Source: Christensenellaceae bacterium (lineage in GTDB: Bacteria > Bacillota > Clostridia > Christensenellales > Aristaeellaceae). From it: a DNA stretch of 64,000 nucleotides. Where the stretch lies: NCBI GenBank assembly GCA_020025205.1, contig JAHHSO010000005.1, forward strand, positions 1-64,000, given 5' to 3'. The notes below the pieces were generated by a model. That model worked only from the letters and a program-made list of their open reading frames with translations. It was not told where the DNA came from and searched no databases. Shown piece after piece: positions 17,923 through 27,174 of this stretch. The translations under genes and the position numbers were made by a program. Each line of letters starts with the position of its first letter. The stretch's first letter is position 1.

Positions 17923-19449
17923 ATGAATGAAGTCATTGTTTCCATGCAGAAAATTTGCAAAAGCTTCCCCGGCGTCAAAGCACTGGACAATGTCCACTTT
18001 GAATTGCGCTCGGGCGAAGTGATGGCTCTGCTTGGAGAGAACGGCGCTGGTAAATCAACGCTGATGAAAATTCTTTCCGGCGTGTACACAAGAGATGCCG
18101 GTACGATGGAAATTTTCGGGAAACCATATGGAGACCTTACGCCCAAACAGGCACAGGCTGTTGGTGTTGCCATTATCCATCAGGAACTGAACATGTGCCG
18201 CCATCTGACCGTAGCCGAAAATATGTTTCTTGGCCGCGAAAAGCTGAAAGGATTTATCCTGTCCAATGCGGAGATGGAAAGGGAAGCGGCAAGAATTCTG
18301 GGAGAATTGAAAATCGATATTGATCCGCGTCAGGTGGTTGGCGATCTGCCTGTTTCAAAACAGCAGATGGTTGAAATTGCAAAAGCACTGTCTACCAATG
18401 CCCGCATTCTCATTATGGATGAACCGACTTCTGCGCTGACTTCGCGCGAAATTGACGACCTGTTCCGCATTATTCATCAGCTCAAGGCCAATGGATGCGG
18501 TATTGTTTACATTTCTCACAGACTGGAAGAGCTGGCGCACATCGTTGACCGCGTGACCATCATGCGCGATGGCCAGTATATCACCTCCATGAATTTCAAA
18601 GACACCACCATGGACGAGATCATCGCCAACATGGTCGGCCGTGAAATCAAGGAAAAATTCCCGCGCGCAGTTTGCCAGAAAGGCAAGAAGATTTTTGAAG
18701 TAAAAAACCTTTCTGCCGGTCGCATGGTTCGGGACATCAATTTTGAACTTTATGAAGGAGAAATCGTCGGTTTTGCAGGCTTGATGGGTGCTGGCCGAAC
18801 GGAAACAACGCGGGCGATATTCGGCATTGATCCCAAAACAAGCGGTGAAATCATTCTGGACGGAAAGCCCGTGCGGATCACCTGCCCGCAGGATGCGATT
18901 CGGGCGGGCATCGTGCTTGCCCCCGAAGACCGCAAAAAGGATGGCTTGTGCACAAAGCTGTCCATCCGGCACAATATCGCACTGCCCAATCTCGATCTTC
19001 TGTGCAATCAATTCGGCGTTGTCAGCACGGCGAAGGAAGAAAAAATGTGCGGCCAGGCCGTCAGCGAGCTGAAGATCAAGACGCCGAACGTGGATGTTGA
19101 TGCAGGCAATCTGTCCGGAGGAAACCAGCAGAAGGTTGTCGTGGGCAAATGGCTGGCCAGAAATTCCCGTGTTGTGATGTTTGATGAGCCGACACGCGGT
19201 ATTGACGTGGCGGCAAAAGTTGAAATTTACAACCTGATGAATCAGCTGAAAAAGCAGGGCATCGCGGTCATGTTCGTTTCCTCCGAAATGCCGGAGGTCA
19301 TGGGCATTGCAGACAGGATTATCGTCATGTGCGACGGACGCATCACAGGCGAAGTGATGGCAGAAAAGACCACACAGAGTGAGATTCTGACGCTGGCAAC
19401 CCGGTTTGAAAACAAGTTTGAAAAAGCCGAAGGGGGAACGGACAAATGA
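17923..19449 (+). CDS. sugar ABC transporter ATP-binding protein (RbsA/MglA type)
   Basis: 508-residue fused double ATPase of the CUT2 sugar importer class. The first half has Walker A GENGAGKST and MDEPTSALT; the second half has the degenerate FAGLMGAGRTE, the signature NLSGGNQQKVVVGKW and FDEPTRGIDV. The start at 17923 follows a GGGGGAAC site; ATGs at 17875 and 17899 are possible but give a non-family prefix. The stop overlaps the permease start by four bases (ATGA). The substrate class is pentose or hexose; the downstream ROK-isomerase fusion points to a hexose. Confidence 0.9.
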   Translation: MNEVIVSMQKICKSFPGVKALDNVHFELRSGEVMALLGENGAGKSTLMKILSGVYTRDAGTMEIFGKPYGDLTPKQAQAVGVAIIHQELNMCRHLTVAENMFLGREKLKGFILSNAEMEREAARILGELKIDIDPRQVVGDLPVSKQQMVEIAKALSTNARILIMDEPTSALTSREIDDLFRIIHQLKANGCGIVYISHRLEELAHIVDRVTIMRDGQYITSMNFKDTTMDEIIANMVGREIKEKFPRAVCQKGKKIFEVKNLSAGRMVRDINFELYEGEIVGFAGLMGAGRTETTRAIFGIDPKTSGEIILDGKPVRITCPQDAIRAGIVLAPEDRKKDGLCTKLSIRHNIALPNLDLLCNQFGVVSTAKEEKMCGQAVSELKIKTPNVDVDAGNLSGGNQQKVVVGKWLARNSRVVMFDEPTRGIDVAAKVEIYNLMNQLKKQGIAVMFVSSEMPEVMGIADRIIVMCDGRITGEVMAEKTTQSEILTLATRFENKFEKAEGGTDK

Positions 19450-20462
19450 ACGGGAAGAGCAAATTTAAAAAGATTATGTCCACGCGAGGCATGGGAGCAG
19501 CGCTGACGGCATTTGCAGGGCTTGTGGTCATCTATGTGGCTTTTGGTCTCATTCAGCCGCAGGTCTTTTCTATGCGCAACATTCTCAATCTGCTGCGCTC
19601 AATGAGCAAATATCTGCTCATTGGTGTCGGACAGAGCTATCTTCTGATTACTGGCAATATCGACTTGTCCATTGGCTCCGTTGTTGCGATGAGCGCTATG
19701 ATTTCGGCTACAATGATGGCGGCCGGAATCAATGTCCTTCTGGCCATTACCGTAGCTTTGATCTGCTGTCTGGCCATCGGCCTTGTCAATGGCATTCTGG
19801 TCGGCAAGTTCCAGCTGCCGCCATTCATTGCCACGATGGGCACCATGTTTGTGGGACGCGGCATTGCTTATATGGTCAATGGCAATCGAAACACCAATGC
19901 GATTGCTTCCGGCATCGGCAAGGAAGCGGCAGATTCCTTCCAGAACTTCTTCTATTATGGTTCCACGGCGGGCGTGTACAACACGTTCTGGATCGCGCTG
20001 ATTCTGTTCCTTGTTTTCTTCTTCTTGATTTCAAAGACGCGCACTGGCCGTCATATTTACGCCATCGGTTCCAATGTGGACGCGGCGAAGCTGTCCGGCG
20101 TGAGCGTGGTCAAGACCATCACCAAGGCCTACATGATCAGCGCATTCTGTGCGTTTGTGGTGGGACTTATCCTGTGCGCACAGGCAGGAATGGGCAACAT
20201 GGAAGCAGGCAATATGTACGAAATGTATGGCGTTGCGGCGGGTGTCATTGGAGGCGTGTCTCCTCTGGGCGGCACAGGTATGCTTCTGGGAACCTTTGCG
20301 GGTGCTGCTGTCTGGCAGACGCTTGAGAATGGCCTGAGCATGGCGGGGGCACCGGTTGGCATTCAGAGAATTGTCATCGGCATCATTGTCATGGGCGCTG
20401 TGCTGATGGACATCATTTTCCGTCGCGGCATCGGCGGACGTAAAGTTCGAAAGGAAAAATAA
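19446..20462 (+). CDS. sugar ABC transporter permease (RbsC type)
   Basis: 338-residue CUT2 permease with about nine hydrophobic spans. Family motifs are LLITGNIDLSIGSVVAMSAM, GNRNTNAI-type loop and the C-terminal GVAAGVIGGVSPLGGTG. It forms the channel for the sugar importer. It is coupled to the ATPase gene by an ATGA overlap and followed by the binding-protein gene after 63 bases. Confidence 0.9.
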   Translation: MNGKSKFKKIMSTRGMGAALTAFAGLVVIYVAFGLIQPQVFSMRNILNLLRSMSKYLLIGVGQSYLLITGNIDLSIGSVVAMSAMISATMMAAGINVLLAITVALICCLAIGLVNGILVGKFQLPPFIATMGTMFVGRGIAYMVNGNRNTNAIASGIGKEAADSFQNFFYYGSTAGVYNTFWIALILFLVFFFLISKTRTGRHIYAIGSNVDAAKLSGVSVVKTITKAYMISAFCAFVVGLILCAQAGMGNMEAGNMYEMYGVAAGVIGGVSPLGGTGMLLGTFAGAAVWQTLENGLSMAGAPVGIQRIVIGIIVMGAVLMDIIFRRGIGGRKVRKEK

Positions 20463-20525
20463 AAAAGGATGCGTCCGCGGCGAGAGACTGCGGTGCACAT
20501 AAAAATTTCAAGGAGGAACCCCTGT

Positions 20526-21416
20526 ATGAAAAAACTCATTGCTCTTGTCTGCTGTATCGCTGTGATGGTATGCTGCGCGACGGCTATGGCAGAAGGCGAA
20601 AAGATCGCCCTGATCACGATGGACTCCATCGATCAGCACTGGGTCACCCTGAACGAAGGCGCTCAGAAGGCAGCTGAAGAGTGCGGCGTCACAGTGACAT
20701 TCATGGCTCCCAACGTGAAGGACGATGCGCTTCAGATTGAACAGGTCAACAATGCTGTTGCCGGCGGCTATCAGGCAATCGTTGTGGCGGCCAACGGCCC
20801 CGATGCCATTTCTGCGGCGCTGAAGGATGCTGCGTCTCAGGGCGTGAAGATCGTTTATGTGGACTCTCCGGCCAATGTTGAGGCGGAAGCGACTTTCTCC
20901 ACCGACAACACCGCTGCTGGCAAGACCGCTGGCGAGACGATGCTCAAAAAGCTCACCGAAAATGGTGTGACCGAAGGCAAGATCGGCATTATCAACGTCA
21001 ATGCCGCGACGGCTTCCTGCGTCATGCGTGAGGAAGGCTTCCGTTCCGCGTTTGAAGGCACCGGTTTCACGCTGATGGAAACGCAGTACTGCGAAGGCGA
21101 TGCGGCCAAGAGCCAGTCTATCGCTGAAAACTATATTACACAGGGTGTTGTCGGCATCTTTGGCTGCAACGAAGGCTCCACCACCGGCGCGGGCAACGCC
21201 ATCAAGGCATCCGGCGACAATCAGATCATTGGCGTGGGCTTCGATAAGTCCGATGCGATCAATGGCCTGATTCAGGACGGCTACCTGCTGGCGACCATGG
21301 CTCAGAACCCCGATGTCATGGGCTACGAAGGCGTTAAGGCGGCTGTCGCTGCGCTGGGCGGCGAGACGCTGGGCGGCGCGGTCACCGATACCGGCGTTTC
21401 TGTTCTGACCAAGTAA
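20526..21416 (+). CDS. sugar ABC transporter substrate-binding protein (RbsB type)
   Basis: 296-residue periplasmic-binding protein (type 1 fold). Residues 1-23 form a signal peptide ending ATAMA-EG; two cysteines just inside the h-region (VCCATA) leave lipid anchoring possible but the lipobox is poor. The mature part begins KIALITMDSIDQHWV, as in ribose/allose/galactose binding proteins, with GGYQAIVVAANGPDA and GVDTDN-like GFDKSD segments. The start is fixed by AAGGAGGAACCCCTGT. The last gene of the importer operon, followed by a terminator. The ligand cannot be told from sequence alone. Confidence 0.88.
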   Translation: MKKLIALVCCIAVMVCCATAMAEGEKIALITMDSIDQHWVTLNEGAQKAAEECGVTVTFMAPNVKDDALQIEQVNNAVAGGYQAIVVAANGPDAISAALKDAASQGVKIVYVDSPANVEAEATFSTDNTAAGKTAGETMLKKLTENGVTEGKIGIINVNAATASCVMREEGFRSAFEGTGFTLMETQYCEGDAAKSQSIAENYITQGVVGIFGCNEGSTTGAGNAIKASGDNQIIGVGFDKSDAINGLIQDGYLLATMAQNPDVMGYEGVKAAVAALGGETLGGAVTDTGVSVLTK

Positions 21417-21433
21417 TTCCTTTTTCCTCATTC

Positions 21434-21469
21434 GGGACGTCAGCGGGTACGCTGGCGTCCTGATTTTTG
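21434..21469 (+). terminator. terminator of the sugar ABC operon
   Basis: GGACGTCAGCG-GGTA-CGCTGGCGTCC stem (11 bp with one G-T pair), then TGATTTTTG. Confidence 0.85.
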
Positions 21470-21478
21470 TAGGCGGGA

Positions 21479-21507
21479 TTGTGCAGGACGGGAGAATATG
21501 TTACACT
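21479..21507 (+). promoter_or_regulatory. promoter of the ROK-isomerase fusion gene
   Basis: TTGTGC, 17-base spacer, TACACT (21502-21507). Weak but well spaced, 37 bases before the start codon. Confidence 0.45.
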
Positions 21508-21544
21508 GTTAATCGTTTGAATACAGGAGAAAGGGAGTTTCCAT

Positions 21545-23440
21545 ATGCGTTATGCAATCGGCATTGATCTGGGCGGAACGAATATTGCCGCCGGTGTTGT
21601 TCAAGAAAATTATCAGATTCTTGAAAGCGACAGCATTCCTACGCGGGCGGAGCGTTCGTGGCGTGAAATTGTTTCAGATATGGCTGAATTGGCCCAAAAG
21701 CTGATTGTCCGCTGCGGGTTGAATGAAGCGGATTGCGTGGGGATTGGTGTGGGCAGCCCGGGAACGTGCAATGCGCAGACGGGTGAGGTTGTTTATTCGA
21801 ATAATATCTGCTGGGAGCATGTGCCGCTGTGCGCAGAGATCACCCGTTTAACGGGCTTCCCCTGCCGAATCAGCAATGATGCGAACTGTGCCGCGCTGGG
21901 CGAAGTTGTTGCAGGCGCGGCGAAAGGGTGCAGGGATGCTGTGCTTTTGACATTGGGCACAGGAGTTGGAAGCGGCATCGTGCTGGGCGGAGAGATTTTT
22001 GAAGGAACGGATAGCGCAGGCGCGGAACTGGGACATACGACACTGATTGCAGGCGGTGTATCCTGCTCCTGCGGCAGAAAAGGCTGCGTGGAAAGTTATG
22101 TTTCAGCGACAGCGCTCATTCGCATGGCCAGGGAAGCGGCTCAAAGCGGCAGCCTGCTGGACAGGGAAAATCTGAACGCCCGTGATGTATATGAAGCACG
22201 GGCAGCCGGAGATGAAACGGCTGCTCAGGTGATCAAAAAATATGAGGAGTATCTGGGTGAGACGGCGGTCAATGTGACGAATTTGTTCAGACCGGAGATG
22301 CTCCTGATCGGCGGCGGTGTATCCGGACAGGGTGAAGCGCTGACTGGGCCTGTCAACGACTATGTGAAGGCACATTGCTTCGGCGGTACGCACAGCTATG
22401 TGACAAAAGTTGCGGCGGCAAGTTTGGGCAATCAGGCGGGGATGATCGGTGCGGCGGCGCTGTGTCTGCGTCAGCCGCTGGCTGGCCCGTTGCTGCTGGA
22501 ACCGGCGTTTAAGGATTACATCTGGGGTGGAAACCGCCTGAAAACGGATTTTGGCAAGAAGACGGATATGATGCCGCTGGCCGAAAGCTGGGAACTGAGC
22601 TGTCACCCGGACGGACCGTCCGTTATCGTCAATGGCCCGTGGGCCGGGCGGACGCTTGCAGATTATCTTGCGGCACATCCGGAAAAGATTGGTGCAGGTG
22701 CTGACGGAAAGACAGAGTTTCCGCTGCTCATCAAGCTGATTGATGCTGCGCGTGCGCTATCTGTACAGGTTCATCCGGATGACGAATATGCCAGACGCGA
22801 AGAAAATGCATTCGGAAAGACGGAAATGTGGTATGTCGTGGATGCTGAAGAGGGCGCGGGCATCTATTATGGATTTAAGGAAAAGATCACGCTGGAAGAG
22901 ATGGAACAGGCGATTCGAACGGATACGCTGACGGACAAGCTCAATTGGCAGCAGGCCAAGAAGGGGGATGTCTTCTTCATTCCGGCGGGAACGGTTCATG
23001 CCATCGGGGCGGGGCTTCTGATTGCAGAAGTGCAGCAAAGTTCGAACCTGACGTACCGTGTGTTTGACTATGGACGCCTTGATGCGCACGGCAGGCCGCG
23101 GGCGCTTCACATTCAGAAAGCGCTGGATGTTGCTCGCCGCGAACCGCCTGCTTATCCTGTTGGGCCGACGGAAAAGCCAAAGCCTGTGTCGGGCGGCATG
23201 GTGCAGCCGCTGGTCAAATGTGAGCGCTTTGATGTGAGTGCAGTTACGGTGAAGGGGCTCATGCAAGGAACTGTGAATGCGGACAGCTTCTGTTCTTTCT
23301 TATGCCTGGATGGTGCAGGTGCGCTGATCTTCGGAGCGGAAAGCCTGCCGATTGAAAAAGGAAGAAGCGTTTATCTGCCGGCTGGCATGGGCGCGTATCA
23401 GCTGGCGGGCGACATGGTGCTGCTCAAGACCAGATTGTAA
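21545..23440 (+). CDS. ROK sugar kinase / mannose-6-phosphate isomerase fusion
   Basis: 631-residue two-enzyme fusion. Residues 1-312 are a ROK hexokinase: phosphate loop IDLGGTNIAAG, catalytic SNDANCAALGE, and the zinc motif CSCGRKGCVES. Residues ~316-631 are a type I phosphomannose isomerase: YIWGGNRL, LAESWELS, zinc ligands in SVQVHPDD (about residue 405), KTEMWYV and GTVHAIG (about 482), then SNLTYRVFDYGR. Together they could phosphorylate an imported hexose and isomerise mannose 6-phosphate to fructose 6-phosphate. The gene follows a sugar ABC operon, which suggests mannose as a shared substrate (inference). ATG behind AAAGGGAG. No stop or frameshift separates the domains, and the linker is short, so the fusion is native. 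Confidence 0.88.
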   Translation: MRYAIGIDLGGTNIAAGVVQENYQILESDSIPTRAERSWREIVSDMAELAQKLIVRCGLNEADCVGIGVGSPGTCNAQTGEVVYSNNICWEHVPLCAEITRLTGFPCRISNDANCAALGEVVAGAAKGCRDAVLLTLGTGVGSGIVLGGEIFEGTDSAGAELGHTTLIAGGVSCSCGRKGCVESYVSATALIRMAREAAQSGSLLDRENLNARDVYEARAAGDETAAQVIKKYEEYLGETAVNVTNLFRPEMLLIGGGVSGQGEALTGPVNDYVKAHCFGGTHSYVTKVAAASLGNQAGMIGAAALCLRQPLAGPLLLEPAFKDYIWGGNRLKTDFGKKTDMMPLAESWELSCHPDGPSVIVNGPWAGRTLADYLAAHPEKIGAGADGKTEFPLLIKLIDAARALSVQVHPDDEYARREENAFGKTEMWYVVDAEEGAGIYYGFKEKITLEEMEQAIRTDTLTDKLNWQQAKKGDVFFIPAGTVHAIGAGLLIAEVQQSSNLTYRVFDYGRLDAHGRPRALHIQKALDVARREPPAYPVGPTEKPKPVSGGMVQPLVKCERFDVSAVTVKGLMQGTVNADSFCSFLCLDGAGALIFGAESLPIEKGRSVYLPAGMGAYQLAGDMVLLKTRL

Positions 23441-23482
23441 AAAAGGAAGTCCGTATGTTCTTGGCATCTCTGGATACGGCTT

Positions 23483-23659
23483 AAAAAGAAGAGCCGTCCT
23501 GCTGGCGGCTCTTCCCTATTTGAGGAGGTGTCCATCACGCCCGGCCTGTCATCTCGGCCGGACGGATGCGCGATCATGACGATGGCGTGTCCAGCGGCAG
23601 AGATTCCCGGGCCAAGGCTCTGTTGCCTTGGCTCCTCAAGAACTAGAATATCCACAAAG
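23483..23659 (-). ncRNA. candidate structured small RNA of unknown family
   Basis: A minus-strand unit of about 177 nt. TATAAT on the minus strand (23666-23671) gives a start near 23659. The RNA can fold with a closing stem (23632-23639 with 23520-23527, CTTGAGGAG-type arms), a neighbouring hairpin CCAAGGC-AACAGA-GCCTTGG (23612-23631), a CGGCC/GGCCG hairpin whose loop (GATGAC) can pair with an upstream GTCAT, and a CACGCC/GGCGTG helix. It ends in a strong terminator: GAAGAGCCG-N9-CGGCTCTTC then TTTTT (23514 to 23483). No minus-strand gene follows (the 3' end of the convergent kinase fusion lies there), so it is not a leader. It matches none of the riboswitches, SRP RNA, RNase P or tmRNA cores I know. 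The -35 is poor. Confidence 0.55.
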
Positions 23660-23777
23660 AATCGAATTATACAGCTTGATGAGGCAGGAAAAATCTTCCG
23701 GGTGTCGAACTTTTAACGAAATTGCTTTTATGATTTTGTACGGCATCACTCATCAGCTGATAAAGGATGTGCAGAAC

Positions 23778-24947
23778 ATGTTGCTAAAATGGATTGAAAA
23801 AAGAATTCCTGATCATGAGAATGTCACAGATGAACGTGTGCGCAGCGCCTATGGCAAGGCGGCGAGCTTTGTGGGCATTGCAAGCAATGCGCTTTTGTTT
23901 GCGGGCAAACTGGCTGTGGGCCTGATCAGTGGTTCTGTAGCGATCACGGCAGATGCAGTCAACAACCTGTCCGATGCGTCATCGAGCATTATCAGCCTTC
24001 TGGGTTTCAAAATGGCAGACCGGCCGGCTGATGCAAAGCATCCCTACGGCCATGGGCGGTATGAATATCTGTCCGGGCTGATGGTGGCGGTCATGATTCT
24101 TGTCATCGGCGTGGAGCTGCTCAAGAGCAGTGTGGAAAAGATTTTTTCGCCTGTCGATGTAATTTTCAGCTGGGTGACGGTGGCTGTGCTGGCGGCATCC
24201 ATCTGCGTGAAGCTCTGGCTGGCGATGTTCAACAGGAAGATAGGCAGAAAGATTCATTCCACAACGCTGGAGGCGACTGCGGATGACAGCCGAAATGATG
24301 TTATTTCCACCGGCGTTGTGCTCGCGGCGGCGCTTATTTCTCATTTCTTTGGCTGGCAGCTGGATGGCTTTATGGGCGCTGCGGTTGCTGTGTTTATTTT
24401 GATCAGCGGATTTGGGCTGGTCAATGACGCGATTGACCCGATGCTTGGATCTGTGCCGTCTGCGGAGCTGGTGCAGCACATTCGTGAACGAGTGCTTTCT
24501 TATCCGGGCGTTTTGGGTGTTCATGATTTGATGGTGCACGATTACGGCCCGGGACGTCAGTTTGCCAGTGTACATGTGGAAATGTCCGCAAACGAAGATC
24601 CGCTTGTCAGCCATGATCTGATTGACAATATTGAGAATGATTTTTTGAAAAATGAGAAGCTGCATCTGGTCGTTCATTACGATCCGGTTGTCACGGATGA
24701 CCCGCGGCTGCCTGTTATGCGCAAGCTGGTTTCAGAAATTGTGAAGGACATACATCCGCAGATGACCGTGCATGATCTGCGCATTGTGCCGGGAACGACA
24801 CATGTTAATGTCGTGTTTGACTGCGTGGTGCCGTATGAATTTGAAATGAACGAAGACGAAATCAGAAGGCAGATTCAGGACGGAGTGTCCAGGGACTACC
24901 CCAACTATTATTGCGTTGCCACGCTGGAACGCAGTTATATCCAGTAA
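23778..24947 (+). CDS. cation diffusion facilitator transporter (CDF)
   Basis: 389-residue divalent metal/proton antiporter exporting metal from the cytoplasm. Six hydrophobic spans; the metal site residues appear as ITADAVNNLSDASSS in span 2 and TADDSRNDVIS in span 5 (both of Asp-x3-Asp shape, seen in Mn/Fe-type CDFs). DRPADAKHPYGHGRYEY follows span 2, as is normal for the family. An extended C-terminal cytoplasmic domain (about residues 215-389) holds a standard CDF dimer domain (HDLMVHDYGPGRQFASVHVEM) plus an extra ~85 residues. The start at 23778 follows AAGGATGTG; upstream in-frame ATGs run into the small RNA region. The exact metal is open (Mn, Zn or Fe). Confidence 0.87.
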   Translation: MLLKWIEKRIPDHENVTDERVRSAYGKAASFVGIASNALLFAGKLAVGLISGSVAITADAVNNLSDASSSIISLLGFKMADRPADAKHPYGHGRYEYLSGLMVAVMILVIGVELLKSSVEKIFSPVDVIFSWVTVAVLAASICVKLWLAMFNRKIGRKIHSTTLEATADDSRNDVISTGVVLAAALISHFFGWQLDGFMGAAVAVFILISGFGLVNDAIDPMLGSVPSAELVQHIRERVLSYPGVLGVHDLMVHDYGPGRQFASVHVEMSANEDPLVSHDLIDNIENDFLKNEKLHLVVHYDPVVTDDPRLPVMRKLVSEIVKDIHPQMTVHDLRIVPGTTHVNVVFDCVVPYEFEMNEDEIRRQIQDGVSRDYPNYYCVATLERSYIQ

Positions 24948-24956
24948 ATACACAAA

Positions 24957-24984
24957 AGCATCTGCAAACTGCGGATGTTTTTTA
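24957..24984 (+). terminator. terminator of the CDF gene
   Basis: CATCTGCA-AAC-TGCGGATG stem, then TTTTTTATTT. Confidence 0.75.
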
Positions 24985-25030
24985 TTTGCATACAGGAACA
25001 GAAAACAAGAGCCGCACAAGAATCGCGTGG

Positions 25031-25059
25031 TAGACTTGTGGCGGGCTTTGTGCTATGAT
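25031..25059 (+). promoter_or_regulatory. promoter of the Eis/RlmA/aldolase cluster
   Basis: TAGACT (25031-25036), 17-base spacer, TATGAT (25054-25059). Confidence 0.5.
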
Positions 25060-25106
25060 AATAGGGCATTTAGGTGATATGAACGAACACAGACAGGAAG
25101 GATACT

Positions 25107-26330
25107 ATGAGACAGGGCAGATTAGGCGACCGGCTGCAAATGAGAGAACTGACGACGGAAGACACGGCGCAGTATAATGCGCTTTTGCGCTATGCGTTCC
25201 AGGTGACGGACGGCGAACTGGCTTCTCTGGGCTGGAATGAAAAGGAGATGGAACGCTCCAAAAAGCCCGTACTCAAGAAAAGTCAATCTTTCGGCTGGTT
25301 CGATGGCGATAAGATTGCCTCACAGATCAGCGTATATCCCATGCAGGTGAATATTTTTGGCACGATGTACAAAATGGGCGGCGTCACAGGCGTGGCAACG
25401 TATCCAGAGTATATGAATCGGGGCTTGATGAGCAAACTGATGGAACACGCGCTCAAGAATATGCGCGAAAACCATCAGAGCATTTCCATGCTTTATCCGT
25501 ATCTCATTCCGTATTACCGCAAGAAGGGATGGGAGATCGTCTCCGATAAGATGACATACACCATCAAGGATACCCAGCTTCCCAAACATTACAAGGTTGG
25601 AGGCATGGTTGAGCGCAAGGGAATTGACAGCGAGGATATGCGCAAGGTGCATGACGCGTTCAGTTACAAGCGGCACGGCGCACTCAAGCGAAACGATTTG
25701 GAATGGGAAGAGTACTGGCGCTGGGAAGCGGACGACGTATTGGTTGCCGTCTACTACGATGCATCGGAAGAGCCGACAGGTTATTTGGTTTACTATATTT
25801 CCAATGATGTGTTTAGGATCAAGGAGCTGGTTTACCTTAATCAGGAGGCGCGTCACGGCCTGTGGAATTATATTTCGGCTCACTTTTCCATGATTGACAA
25901 GGTTGTGGGCAACAACTACACCAATGAGCCCATGGCATTCCTGCTGGAGGACAGCGAAATCCAGGAAGAGATTGAACCATACATGATGGCGAGAATCGTG
26001 GATTTTGAAGAGTTTATCAAGCAGTATCCGTTTGACATCATCTCCATCCATGATGACCTGCACTTTGTCATCGACGATCCGCTGATGGAATGTAACTGCG
26101 GCGATTTTTCGCTTACATGGGATAAGGAAGGCAACACGATCCTCACGCGCGGCGGAACGTGCGGGGAGCTGGTGCGCTGCAATATTCAGACGCTGACGAC
26201 GATGTTCTTTGGCTATCGCCGCCCAACGTATCTCAAGCGCGTGGAACGTTTGGATGCGGGCGACACCGCTGTTCGTATTCTGGAGGACATTATTCCTGTT
26301 GAGCAGCCGTATTTCTCGGATTATTTCTGA
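25107..26330 (+). CDS. Eis-like GNAT acetyltransferase
   Basis: 407-residue protein of the Eis family (N-terminal GNAT, a second degenerate GNAT half and a C-terminal sterol-carrier-protein-like domain). N-acetyltransferase features are the GGVTGVATYPEYMNRGLMSKLM acetyl-CoA loop region (V-G-V-A-T...R-G) and MLYPYLIPYYRKKGWE. The C-terminal half has the family's IxDPL...NxG-like FVIDDPLMECNCGDFSLTW. Eis proteins acetylate amines, in some bacteria aminoglycosides; the natural substrate here is unknown. ATG follows GGAAGGATACT. It leads a compact plus-strand cluster (gap 19 bases to the next gene). Confidence 0.85.
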   Translation: MRQGRLGDRLQMRELTTEDTAQYNALLRYAFQVTDGELASLGWNEKEMERSKKPVLKKSQSFGWFDGDKIASQISVYPMQVNIFGTMYKMGGVTGVATYPEYMNRGLMSKLMEHALKNMRENHQSISMLYPYLIPYYRKKGWEIVSDKMTYTIKDTQLPKHYKVGGMVERKGIDSEDMRKVHDAFSYKRHGALKRNDLEWEEYWRWEADDVLVAVYYDASEEPTGYLVYYISNDVFRIKELVYLNQEARHGLWNYISAHFSMIDKVVGNNYTNEPMAFLLEDSEIQEEIEPYMMARIVDFEEFIKQYPFDIISIHDDLHFVIDDPLMECNCGDFSLTWDKEGNTILTRGGTCGELVRCNIQTLTTMFFGYRRPTYLKRVERLDAGDTAVRILEDIIPVEQPYFSDYF

Positions 26331-26349
26331 TTGAAACAAAGGAGCATGT

Positions 26350-27159
26350 ATGCTGTCTACTTCTCACCTGCGCTGCCCTCTGTGCAGGCAGCCGCTTGAG
26401 CTGCGGGAAAGGAGTCTTTTCTGCTCAAAAGGGCACTGCTATGATATCGCCCGGCAGGGATATGTCAATCTGGCTCCAAGAGCAAAGGAAAACTTCTATA
26501 AAAAAGAACTGTTTGAAAGTCGCGCCAGGGTATTTGAAGCGGGTGTGTTTGAGCCCGTTGTTCAGGCGATCAGTGAGGCAATATATACGCATGTGCCGTC
26601 GGAACATCCGGTCGTTCTGGATGCAGGATGCGGCGAAGGATATTATCTGCGCAGCATATGCCCGGACAGACAGATGACGCGAATTGGTTTTGACATTGCC
26701 AAGCAAGCCGTTCAGCTGGCGGCAAAGGCCGCGAAGGATGCTTCGTTTTTTGTGGGAGACCTCGCGGCAATTCCCGTTTTGGATGGCTGCTGTGATGTGG
26801 TTCTGGATGTATTTACCCCGGCTAACTATGGGGAATTTGCACGTGTTTTAAAACCCGGCGGCGTGTTAATCAAGCTTGCTCCGCGGGCGGGATACCTGTG
26901 CCAGCTGAGAAAAGCGGCGGAGGATCAGCTGCGTCATCACGAATATGACGGCGGACAGGTTGAGCGCTACGCACAGCAGCATATGCAGATGAAGGAACAG
27001 CGGACGATCACCTATACCATGCCGGTTGATTCTGATTTGGTATTCCATTTGGCGCGGATGACGCCCATGCTGGCGGGGGTGGATCTTTCTGCGGTGGATC
27101 TGTCCGGCATTACGGAGATCACCGTTGATGAAACGCTGTATGTTGGCACGATGGCGTAA
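26350..27159 (+). CDS. RlmA-like 23S rRNA (guanine-N1) methyltransferase
   Basis: 269-residue SAM-dependent methyltransferase. An N-terminal zinc ribbon is visible (LRCPLCRQPL...LFCSKGHCYDIARQGYVNL: four metal ligands), which is diagnostic of RlmA(I)/(II), modifying G745/G748 of 23S rRNA. SAM motifs follow: VVLDAGCGEGYYL (motif I), GFDIAKQAV, and VLDVFTPANYGEFARVLKPGG. The family's rRNA specificity is known; which of G745 or G748 cannot be decided. The start follows AAAGGAGCATGT and lies 19 bases after the preceding stop. Confidence 0.85.
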   Translation: MLSTSHLRCPLCRQPLELRERSLFCSKGHCYDIARQGYVNLAPRAKENFYKKELFESRARVFEAGVFEPVVQAISEAIYTHVPSEHPVVLDAGCGEGYYLRSICPDRQMTRIGFDIAKQAVQLAAKAAKDASFFVGDLAAIPVLDGCCDVVLDVFTPANYGEFARVLKPGGVLIKLAPRAGYLCQLRKAAEDQLRHHEYDGGQVERYAQQHMQMKEQRTITYTMPVDSDLVFHLARMTPMLAGVDLSAVDLSGITEITVDETLYVGTMA

Positions 27160-27174
27160 AGGGAGGGACAATTG

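Noticed and set aside
23483..23659. 6S RNA identity for the small RNA
   Set aside because: Size and stand-alone unit fit, but the side hairpin near the closing stem and the lack of a long rod with a central bubble do not.
23483..23777. Metal riboswitch (NiCo, yybP-ykoY or M-box) before the CDF gene
   Set aside because: The structured region is on the opposite strand, with its terminator pointing away from the CDF gene, and no conserved core of these classes is visible.
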